22,702 nucleotides of DNA, taken from NCBI RefSeq assembly GCF_040649515.1, contig NZ_JBEZFP010000145.1, positions 1-22,702 on the forward strand. The letters are read 5' to 3'. Numbering within the stretch: the first letter of the stretch is position 1; each line of letters begins with the position of its first letter. A program made the position numbers and the translations under genes. Below, in pieces: positions 16,814 through 22,702 of the stretch. This stretch comes from Yinghuangia elevatio. GTDB lineage: Bacteria; Actinomycetota; Actinomycetes; Streptomycetales; Streptomycetaceae. Below the pieces are notes generated by a model. It did no database searches, was not told the DNA's origin, and saw only the letters and a list, made by a program, of their open reading frames with translations.

Positions 16814-17590
16814 ATGGGCAGGGGATGGGGACGGCGTACCGCCGTGCTCGCCGCATCGGCGGCCATCGCACTCGCAGGATGCTCGAACCCCGGCGACACC
16901 GTAGGGCCCGGCGGTGCCGGTTCACCCGCGTCGGCCGAGGCGCCCGCCGGCCCGGCAGGCCCCGCGGCGCAGCCGCTGGACAACGGCGACGGGACCGCCC
17001 CGGGACTCGCTCCCGTGACGGCGGACGCCGACCGCGCCGAGGCCCGCACGTTGATCGACAAGGTGGGCACGGCCGGGCGCGGGCCGAAGACGGGCTACGA
17101 GCGCGAGATGTACGGACCGGCGTGGACGGACTCCGCCAACGGCGTACCGCTCGGCCGCAACGGCTGCGGCACCCGCGACGACATCCTCAAGCGCGACGGC
17201 ACGGGCGTGCGGTTCAAGGCCGGTTCGACGTGCGTGGTCACCGCGATGTCGCTGGCCGACCCGTACACCGGCAAGGCCATCCCGTTCGACAAGAGCAAGG
17301 CGACGGCGGTGCAGATCGACCACGTCGTCGCCCTCAGCGCGAGCTGGCAGATGGGCGCCGCGCGTTGGCCCGAGGACAAGCGCGTGCAGTTCGCCAACGA
17401 CCCGCTCAACCTGCTCGCCGTCGACGGGCCGACCAACAGCGGCAAGGGAGATGCGACGCCGGCTTCGTGGCTGCCGCCGAACAAGGACATAAGGTGCGCG
17501 TACGCCGTGCGCTACGCGCAGGTCTCCATCAAGTATGAACTGCCGGTCACGGACGCGGACAAGACCGCGATGGCGCAGCAGTGCGCGTAG
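16814..17590 (+). CDS. Secreted HNH nuclease-family lipoprotein (DUF1524 / GmrSD C-terminal type)
   Basis: The 258-residue protein has a signal peptide with lipobox LAGC (lipidated Cys23), a disordered Gly/Ala/Pro linker to about residue 65, then an HNH fold. The motif residues are IDHVVAL (Asp169, His170), FANDPLNLL (Asn195, Asn199) and the KGDATP segment. Four more cysteines (118, 140, 228, 257) should form two disulfides outside the cell. The family is widespread in actinobacteria and is thought to be extracellular nuclease; target and role are not known. ATG at 16814 follows GGGGA (16808-16812); a TACGAT at 16776-16781 could be the -10. The last 25 bp of the gene belong to a 33-bp tandem repeat. 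Confidence 0.88.
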   Translation: MGRGWGRRTAVLAASAAIALAGCSNPGDTVGPGGAGSPASAEAPAGPAGPAAQPLDNGDGTAPGLAPVTADADRAEARTLIDKVGTAGRGPKTGYEREMYGPAWTDSANGVPLGRNGCGTRDDILKRDGTGVRFKAGSTCVVTAMSLADPYTGKAIPFDKSKATAVQIDHVVALSASWQMGAARWPEDKRVQFANDPLNLLAVDGPTNSGKGDATPASWLPPNKDIRCAYAVRYAQVSIKYELPVTDADKTAMAQQCA

Positions 17591-17697
17591 GCCGGTTCGC
17601 CCGCGTTGTGGCAGCGCGCATGGACCGGCCTGCTCATGTCGCGGCAGTGCGCCTTGACCGTCTTGCCCATGTGGCAGCAGTGCGCCAGGGCCGGCTT
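17566..17697. repeat. Four imperfect 33-bp tandem repeats across the nuclease 3' end
   Basis: The units are 17566-17598, 17599-17631, 17632-17664 and 17665-17697, each 33 bp exactly, sharing a core close to GCAGTGCGC. The two right-most copies match at 26 of 33 positions. The first copy contains the last codons and stop of the HNH gene. Reading on the minus strand gives 11-residue Cys/His-rich repeats without a stop. Confidence 0.85.
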
Positions 17698-17714
17698 GTC
17701 GGGGTCTCCCGCGG

Positions 17715-18335
17715 TCAGCCGAAGTTGGGCGGGCTCCACAACTCCTCCAACTCGACGCCGGGCGCGGCCAGGACGACGTCCCCGGCCAGATGGACCACAC
17801 CCCGCACCCCCGTCGCCAGATCCGCCACCTCGTAGCGTGCCACCGGCAACGGCCCACTGGGAGTGGGGTGTTCCTCGATCCCGGTGAGGGCCCAGGCCTC
17901 CTCGCGCGGGTGCGGGGCGAGGACCGGGTCGGTGAACGCGGTGAGGCGTACGCGCACCGACTGCCCCGGAGCAAGTCCCAGCAGCCGCGCGGTCGCCACC
18001 AGGAAGGCCGGCGAACGCCCGGTGAATGCGGGCGTCTTCGCGTCGCCTTCGACCGCGGTGTCGACGAGCGAGGGATCCACGGCGGCACGCACCCACGCGA
18101 CCGCCGCAGCGCCGTCCACGACGGTCGCGCCGCCGCGCACGCGCCAGTCGCCCGCGACCACTTCGGCCCGCACCGGCCGACCGCGCGCGTCCAGGGTGAG
18201 GTCGATCGAGCCGCGGCCGTCGGACGCTGTGGCGGTGTAGCGCCAGCCGGCGGGCCCGGGTGCGCAACTGAAGCGTTCGCCGCCGAGCGGGGTTCCGTCG
18301 GTCGGGTCATGGAAGGAGTAGACGCCGGAGGGCAT
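17715..18335 (-). CDS. Conserved hypothetical protein, beta-rich
   Basis: I do not recognise this 206-residue protein. It starts MPSGVYSFHDP and has repeated strand-like segments: GWRYTATA, GSIDLTLDARGRPVRAEV, WRVRGGATVV, SVRVRLTAF, VARYEVADLATGVRGVVHLAGDVVLAAPGVELEELW. The last block looks like a second copy of the first strand set, so a two-lobed beta fold that binds a lipid or small molecule is conceivable (inference). There is no signal peptide, membrane segment or Cys pair beyond one Cys near residue 24. ATG at 18335 with a poor Shine-Dalgarno. It is convergent with the HNH gene and divergent from the lipoprotein gene. Confidence 0.75.
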   Translation of the reverse strand: MPSGVYSFHDPTDGTPLGGERFSCAPGPAGWRYTATASDGRGSIDLTLDARGRPVRAEVVAGDWRVRGGATVVDGAAAVAWVRAAVDPSLVDTAVEGDAKTPAFTGRSPAFLVATARLLGLAPGQSVRVRLTAFTDPVLAPHPREEAWALTGIEEHPTPSGPLPVARYEVADLATGVRGVVHLAGDVVLAAPGVELEELWSPPNFG

Positions 18336-18516
18336 GGTCAGGAGCCTATGCGGGGGAGGCGTCGCGACCGCACACTGCTCGGGGGCGTCCGGCCACCCCC
18401 AGCGCCGGTGCCTGACGCATGATCACGTACGCTGCCCGCCCCGGCTTCCGCCTCCCCGCCGAGGCAGTGCCGGCCGATGCCCCGCGACGGTCCGCCGCCA
18501 GAACCCGGGAGGCCTT

Positions 18517-19314
18517 GTGACGCACCGCAAGGTCGCGCACGAACAGGTTGCGCACGCCGAGGTGACACGAGGACAGGTGACGACGGGCCGGAGTGCGCGG
18601 CGCGGGACCGCGCATCCCGTGCGTGCCGCCGTCCCGGCCGTGCTGGCGATCGCCGCAATGGGGACGGCCTTGGTCGGCTGCGCGGACGCCCGAGTGGCGC
18701 GCCAGGTCGTGGACTCGGCCGCCGACCCCGCCGGTTCGCTGCGCGATGGGGAACTGCGGGACGTCGTGCTCGCCGGCGAGGACATACCCGGCGGCATGAC
18801 CGGGCCTTCGGAGGCCACCGAGGCGGCGTTCGTGGACGCGCGCGACGACGACTGCGACCCGTTGGCGCGCCTGCTCTCCGGCGGGGTCGGCAGTGCGGAC
18901 GTCGAGGGGTACACCGCGGCGTCGTGGGCGCTGCCCGGGTCGGCGGCGCGTACGACTGTGGTGATCGCGTCGTTCGTCGGGACCGGGGCCCAGCGGGTCG
19001 TCGACGAGGGCCTGCGGGCGCTCGACTGGTGCTACACCTTGGCCCGGCCCGCGGTGTCGTCCGACGACGGCTGGACCGAACACCAGCCGCAGTGTGTGCC
19101 GGTTCCGAAGGACGGTGACCTCAGCGTCGGCCTGCGGCTGGGCGCGTCGACCACGGGCCGTTCCGCTGAGGCGCCGACCGGATACGTCATCGTGCGAATC
19201 GACGACGTCCTGGCCGTGTTCGCCCAGTCCGACCCGGCCCGCGAGACGTCCGGCATGCCGAGCCCCGAAATCGTCTCGGCCCAGGTGGAACGCATAAGCG
19301 ACGCGCTGCGCTGA
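18517..19314 (+). CDS. Putative lipoprotein
   Basis: The 265-residue protein has a hydrophobic signal segment (PAVLAIAAMGTALVGC) with lipobox LVGC and lipidated Cys55. The mature part holds three further cysteines (DDDCDPL, DWCYTL, PQCVPV) and a mixed alpha/beta region. This recalls extracellular sensor-type lipoprotein domains of actinobacteria, though I cannot assign a family. I chose GTG at 18517 because GGGAGG (18507-18512) precedes it. The 38-residue N-region this gives is unusually long. GTG at 18577 would give a normal 35-residue signal peptide but its GAGGA is only 3 nt away. The first 25 residues are five V-[TA]-x-x-x pentads. Confidence 0.75.
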   Translation: MTHRKVAHEQVAHAEVTRGQVTTGRSARRGTAHPVRAAVPAVLAIAAMGTALVGCADARVARQVVDSAADPAGSLRDGELRDVVLAGEDIPGGMTGPSEATEAAFVDARDDDCDPLARLLSGGVGSADVEGYTAASWALPGSAARTTVVIASFVGTGAQRVVDEGLRALDWCYTLARPAVSSDDGWTEHQPQCVPVPKDGDLSVGLRLGASTTGRSAEAPTGYVIVRIDDVLAVFAQSDPARETSGMPSPEIVSAQVERISDALR

Positions 19315-19477
19315 CGGCCGTAAGCCGCTGACTGACCGCCGTAACCGCTGGCCGCCGTACGCCGCGGTCCGCAATCAGGCAGGCGATGCGGGCACCCGAA
19401 GCCGACCGTAAGCCCTTCCGAAGCGTCCCCCGGCAATCTGGCCCCTGTCGCCACACTCGGCCAGAGGGAGCAAGCAG

Positions 19478-20140
19478 ATGTCCGCAGAGGCAGTGCCGGT
19501 GTCCGGGGCGGCGTACTCGCCAAATGCGGCGCGGCAGATTCCGGGCGACGGCCTCACGGAGCCGCTGCGGCTCGCGGTCATCGTCGGCGGTGCGCGCGAC
19601 GGGACATCGGGGCCGGTCGTCGCCGAGTGGTTCGCCTCCCGGGCGCGCAAGCGCGCCGACCTGGACGTCGACGTCCTGGACCTCGCACAGGCATGGCTGC
19701 CGGACCAGCCGCACGATCGTGCCGCGGTGCCCGGCGCGGTACGCGACCTGGGCCACTGGCTCGCCGCGGCCGACGCCTTCGTCCTGGTCACACCCGAGTA
19801 CAACCACAGTTTCCCGGGCGCGATGAAGACGGCGATCGACTGGTTCTGCGACGAATGGCAGGCCAAGCCCGTGGGGTTCGTGGCGTACGGCGGTTCCGCA
19901 TGCGGCCTGCGCGCGGTGGACCAACTGCGGCTCGTCTTCGCCGACCTCCATGCCGTCACGCTCGCCGACACGGTCGGATTCCCCGACGTCGACAACTGCG
20001 CGCTGCACGAGGGACACCACGAGGCGGCCGAGGCATTGCTCGACCGGCTCACTTGGTGGGGAGAGGCGCTCCGCGTGGCCCGCGCGCGGCAGCCGTACGA
20101 CATGCCGTGCCCGGCGAAAGGCGACCCTGACGAACACTGA
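19478..20140 (+). CDS. NADPH-dependent FMN reductase family protein
   Basis: The 220-residue flavodoxin-like protein should use NAD(P)H to reduce FMN or a substrate such as a quinone or azo compound. The phosphate-binding loop is VIVGGARDGTSGP (35-46). The flavin motif TPEYNHSFPGAMKTAIDW spans 105-122 and GFVAYGGSACGLRAV lies at 133-147. The first 29 residues are an extra, probably disordered lead. ATG at 19478 follows GAGGGAG with 7-nt spacing. It stands alone; the 163-bp gap before it contains short GCCGTAAGCCGC-like repeats (19316-19365) and no clear promoter. Confidence 0.88.
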   Translation: MSAEAVPVSGAAYSPNAARQIPGDGLTEPLRLAVIVGGARDGTSGPVVAEWFASRARKRADLDVDVLDLAQAWLPDQPHDRAAVPGAVRDLGHWLAAADAFVLVTPEYNHSFPGAMKTAIDWFCDEWQAKPVGFVAYGGSACGLRAVDQLRLVFADLHAVTLADTVGFPDVDNCALHEGHHEAAEALLDRLTWWGEALRVARARQPYDMPCPAKGDPDEH

Positions 20141-20188
20141 ACCGCCGACACGCGCGGGGCCACGGAAGGGGACGCGCGGGTCCGACCG

Positions 20189-21094
20189 TCAGGCGGGCGG
20201 CTTGAAGCCGGTCGGCGCCACCGGAGCCGGCGGCGCTTCGTCGCCCTGCGGCTCGGCAGGCACGGCGGGCAGGGCGGGCACGGCGGCCTGCGTCGGGGGA
20301 GTCGCGGGGACACCCCAATTCGCCTGCGGAGGAGCCGCCGTGCCCACCGCCGGCTGGACCCGCTCGTACGCCCGGCGCTGCCGCTCGGCCAATACCGCGG
20401 CCAGGAACCCGGCCGGGTGCACCCCGCTCGGCGGCGCCACCCCGATGCGAACCGCGACCTCGCCGGCGAGCCGCGTGCCGAGCGCGGCGGCGACCGACGG
20501 GTCGAGCTGCGCGATGCGTCCCAAATACTGCCGGGCCTGGAGGGCCAGGTCGTCGGTCAGCCGCGACAGGTCCAGTCCCGAGGCCCACGCTGCCGCCGCA
20601 GGGTGCATGGCGACCGGGACTTGCCGCGCGCCGGGCGTGCGCTCCAGGACGACGAACGTGCCCGCCGCCTGATCGCCGAGGCGCTTGCCGCGCGTCGACG
20701 CGAGCGAGGAGATGACGGCGCCGCAGCCGCCGGTCGTCCAGAAGTCCGCGAACACGCCGACGAGCCCGCGTACCAGAGCGTGCCGGAACCGCACCGGGCC
20801 GCCGTCGTCCCTGACGACCCGCAGCCCCATGGCCATCTTCCCGGGGGAGCGCCCGCGCGTCGCCGTCTCCCAGCCGACCGGCCAGCCGAGCACGAAGATC
20901 ACCAGAAAGGCGAGCCCGACGGCCATGCCGAGCGCGGGGTCGACATTGATCAGCAGACTGCCCAGCCCCCAGGCGAACACGAGCAGGCAGACGGCCTGCA
21001 GCAGCAGGTCGAGGCCGAACGCCAGCGCCCGGCTGGCAAGCCTGGCCGGCCGCAGGTCAAGCGCGACGGCTTCGCCGGTGACCAGGTCGCTCAC
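20189..21094 (-). CDS. RDD family membrane protein
   Basis: The 301-residue protein has the RDD domain in its first 150 residues: RPARLASRALAFGLDLLLQ with the Arg/Asp pair, a GWETATRGRSPGKMAMGLRVV loop, and GKRLGDQAAGTFVV at the end. Three hydrophobic helices are visible. The C-terminal half is soluble and Ala/Pro rich, ending PAPVAPTGFKPPA. RDD proteins are suggested to be cation/proton exchangers in some bacteria, but here the role is unknown. The start is GTG at 21094, with a strong GAGGAG about 7 nt before it on the minus strand. It is divergent from the SpoIIM-like gene, a pair conserved in Streptomyces. Confidence 0.9.
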   Translation of the reverse strand: MSDLVTGEAVALDLRPARLASRALAFGLDLLLQAVCLLVFAWGLGSLLINVDPALGMAVGLAFLVIFVLGWPVGWETATRGRSPGKMAMGLRVVRDDGGPVRFRHALVRGLVGVFADFWTTGGCGAVISSLASTRGKRLGDQAAGTFVVLERTPGARQVPVAMHPAAAAWASGLDLSRLTDDLALQARQYLGRIAQLDPSVAAALGTRLAGEVAVRIGVAPPSGVHPAGFLAAVLAERQRRAYERVQPAVGTAAPPQANWGVPATPPTQAAVPALPAVPAEPQGDEAPPAPVAPTGFKPPA

Positions 21095-21186
21095 GTGGCG
21101 CTCCTCTTGGATCGGCCCGATGCATAGATACTGCTTCTCATACTTCCGATGGTCACCTCACACCCACGTCTTGGAGGATGGCCCGC

Positions 21187-22194
21187 ATGGACGTGGATGT
21201 CTTCGTCTCGGTGCACCGTGACGAATGGGACCGGCTCGACAAGCTCGCGCGCCGCCGCGGGCGGCTGAGCGGTGCCGAGGTGGACGAGCTGGTGACGCTC
21301 TACCGGCGTACGGCCACCCATCTCTCCCTCGTGCAGTCGGCCGCACCGGACCCCGTGCTGGTCGGTCACCTGTCCTCCCTGGTGGCGCGCGGGCGCTCCG
21401 CGGTCACGGCCCCGCGCGGTACGGGATGGCGCGACGCGCTCCTCTTCCTCACCGCACGATTCCCCGCCGCGGTGTACCGCAGCCGTCGGTGGTGGGTGGC
21501 CACCGCACTTGTGTTCGTCGTGGTCTCGACGCTCATCGGGGCGTGGGTCGCCTCCGACGAGTCGGTCCAGTCGTCCATCGCGGCCCCCGAACAGATCCGC
21601 GAACTCACGCGCCCCGGCGGCGAGTTCGAGTCCTACTACGAAAGCGCACCGGCCTCGTCCTTCGCCGCGCAGGTGACGACGAACAACGCCTGGGTCGCGG
21701 CGGGCAGCTTGTCCCTGGGCGTGCTCTTCGGGCTGCCGGTCCTGTTCATCCTCTTCACGAACGCGGCAAACGTCGGCGCCTCGGGCGGGCTGATGGCCGA
21801 CGCGGACCGCCTCGACATCTTCCTGGGCCTGATCATGCCGCACGGGCTCCTGGAACTGACCGCGGTCTTCGTGGCCGCCGGCACGGGGTTGCGCCTGGGC
21901 TGGACAGTCATCGACCCGGGACCCCGTACGCGCGGGCGCGCGCTGGCCGAGGAGGGCCGGATCGCGATCGGGATGGCCATCGGACTGGCCCTGGTCCTGG
22001 TCGTGTCCGGTGTCATCGAGGCGTACGTGACCCCCTCCGGCCTGCCGACCTGGGCGCGGATCGGCATCGGGGTCGCGGCGGAGGCGGCGTTCCTCGCGTA
22101 CGTCTTCATCCTCGGTCGGCGCGCCGTTGCCGCCGGCGAGACCGGAGATATGGCATCCTCGGATGTCGCGGACGAGCTTCCCGCGGTCGGCTGA
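21187..22194 (+). CDS. SpoIIM-like stage II sporulation protein M family membrane protein (DUF95)
   Basis: The 335-residue protein has a soluble N-terminal helical part (DVDVFVSVHRDEWDRLDKLARRRG) and then five hydrophobic segments: about 98-120, 156-185, 205-230, 255-280 and 290-312. The region NNAWVAAGSLSLGVLFGLP and the block PHGLLELTAVFVAAG are typical SpoIIM/DUF95 signatures. In Bacillus SpoIIM is part of the engulfment complex; in actinobacteria these proteins usually lie beside RDD and DUF58/MoxR genes with unknown function. I chose ATG at 21187 because GGAGG (21173-21177) is 9 nt upstream; the earlier ATG at 21178 touches that site. The ORF ends just before the rRNA promoter region. 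Confidence 0.9.
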   Translation: MDVDVFVSVHRDEWDRLDKLARRRGRLSGAEVDELVTLYRRTATHLSLVQSAAPDPVLVGHLSSLVARGRSAVTAPRGTGWRDALLFLTARFPAAVYRSRRWWVATALVFVVVSTLIGAWVASDESVQSSIAAPEQIRELTRPGGEFESYYESAPASSFAAQVTTNNAWVAAGSLSLGVLFGLPVLFILFTNAANVGASGGLMADADRLDIFLGLIMPHGLLELTAVFVAAGTGLRLGWTVIDPGPRTRGRALAEEGRIAIGMAIGLALVLVVSGVIEAYVTPSGLPTWARIGIGVAAEAAFLAYVFILGRRAVAAGETGDMASSDVADELPAVG

Positions 22195-22204
22195 TCGAGT
22201 GACC

Positions 22205-22234
22205 TTGACACAGCAGGCCGGGGGCGCGTAAGTT
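22205..22234 (+). promoter_or_regulatory. rRNA operon promoter, upstream (P1-like)
   Basis: TTGACA (22205-22210), 18 bp, TAAGTT (22229-22234), 10 bp after the SpoIIM-like stop. The -35 is a perfect consensus. It drives toward the rRNA genes to the right. Confidence 0.6.
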
Positions 22235-22252
22235 CGAAGGGTTGTCGCAACA

Positions 22253-22282
22253 CTGGCAAGTCGCGCGGCAACCTGGTAGCAT
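22253..22282 (+). promoter_or_regulatory. rRNA operon promoter candidate (P2-like)
   Basis: CTGGCA (22253-22258), 18 bp, TAGCAT (22277-22282). Four of six bases match at the -35. Confidence 0.4.
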
Positions 22283-22461
22283 CTACCGGGTCGAGCGGGC
22301 GGTCCCGTTCCTGTCGAGTCTTCGATGGAACTGGATCCAGAATCCGCCACAGCAGCAGCAATCCGATCTCACGATAGTTCTCGTGGTCTGCCACGACGTC
22401 TGCCGTGCTTTCTTTTGCGTGCCCTGTCGGCGTATTCGAAAATTACTCGCACGACACGGGT

Positions 22462-22490
22462 TTGGCAGCGGGGAAATCGGCTGCTAAGCT
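22462..22490 (+). promoter_or_regulatory. rRNA operon promoter (P3-like)
   Basis: TTGGCA (22462-22467), 17 bp, TAAGCT (22485-22490). This is the best pair in the leader after the first one. A second TAAGCT with the same flanks (TGCTAAGCT-GAAG) recurs at 22571-22576, with only a poor -35 (GAAACA), and could be a fourth start or a processing site. Confidence 0.6.
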
Positions 22491-22492
22491 CG

Positions 22493-22702
22493 AAGAGCCG
22501 AAAGGGAAAAGCCCGCGAGGGTCGATTCCGAAGGCAAAGCGGAAAGCGAAACAGACCGGAAACGGTGTGCTAAGCTGGAAGCGCGGAAAGAAAAGCAAGA
22601 ACAAAGAAACACCGAAGAGCGTAACGCCCGGAGAGACCGGTGAAAGGGTCTCGAAGGAAGCGTCCGTTCCTTGAGAACTCAACAGCGTGCCAAAAGTCAA
22701 CG
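22493..22702 (+). other. rRNA operon leader with antitermination-type elements (16S beyond the edge)
   Basis: The stretch is rich in A and G on the plus strand and ends with CCTTGAGAACTCAACAGCG, the well-known conserved leader before actinobacterial 16S rRNA. A GAGACC-8 nt-GGTCTC stem (22633-22652) just before it looks like boxB. The TTGAG/CTCAA element follows as the box C type. No 16S sequence is reached. The overlapping short frames here are not genes. Confidence 0.8.

Noticed and set aside
17581..17835. Plus-strand frame with VAAVRxDRLAH repeats after the HNH gene
   Set aside because: It is the 33-bp repeat read in another frame and runs on antisense to the conserved hypothetical gene, without a Shine-Dalgarno.
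22242..22674. Short overlapping open frames in the rRNA leader
   Set aside because: The region carries rRNA promoters and leader elements; the Lys/Arg-rich frames reflect its purine-rich plus strand.

Overview
The window comes from a high-GC actinobacterium, most likely Streptomyces or a close relative in the Streptomycetaceae. Three things point there. The WhiB protein is nearly identical in its core to the sporulation regulator WhiB of Streptomyces. Genes start often at GTG or TTG and many overlap by 4 bp. The gene order whiB - large glycosyltransferase - DUF5719 - degenerate metallopeptidase - DUF3499 - phosphomannomutase - Trm112-like - SIS protein - manA - cation transporter - ahcY is a known actinobacterial neighbourhood. 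I see no insertion sequence, prophage, CRISPR array or tRNA, so this looks like core chromosome, not a mobile region.

Layout, left to right. (1) 37-1049, minus strand: a translationally coupled cysteine dioxygenase and rhodanese (cysteine sulfur catabolism). (2) 1050-1987: an unusually long, lower-GC control region for whiB. It contains a good -35/-10 and, over the predicted transcription start, a perfect inverted repeat that fits the BldD type. whiB follows at 1988-2263. (3) 2517-7966: a two-gene operon. The first gene is a 1327-residue membrane glycosyltransferase with a Tyr/Gly/Gln-rich cytoplasmic tail, the second a secreted or anchored DUF5719 protein. A convergent metallopeptidase-family gene without its zinc motif follows. 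(4) 8744-13546: DUF3499, manB, then the tight operon Trm112-like / SIS / manA. These make mannose-6-P and mannose-1-P, the feed for GDP-mannose and envelope mannosylation. (5) 13775-16348: a ZnT9-like cation diffusion facilitator and S-adenosylhomocysteine hydrolase, closed by a 16-bp terminator stem. (6) 16525-20140: accessory envelope or secreted genes: a small Pro-rich ORF, a secreted HNH nuclease lipoprotein, a convergent hypothetical, a lipoprotein and an FMN reductase. (7) 20189-22194: divergent RDD and SpoIIM-like membrane proteins. (8) 22195-22702: the promoter and leader region of an rRNA operon whose 16S gene lies beyond the right edge.

The most interesting points are: the whiB operator; the glycosyltransferase/DUF5719 pair beside mannose-phosphate genes, with its prion-like tail; the SIS protein that seems to have lost PGI/PMI catalytic residues while coupled to a Trm112-like zinc ribbon and ManA; the manB leader (inverted repeat plus 22-bp tandem repeat); and a 4 x 33-bp tandem repeat that begins inside the 3' end of the HNH nuclease gene.
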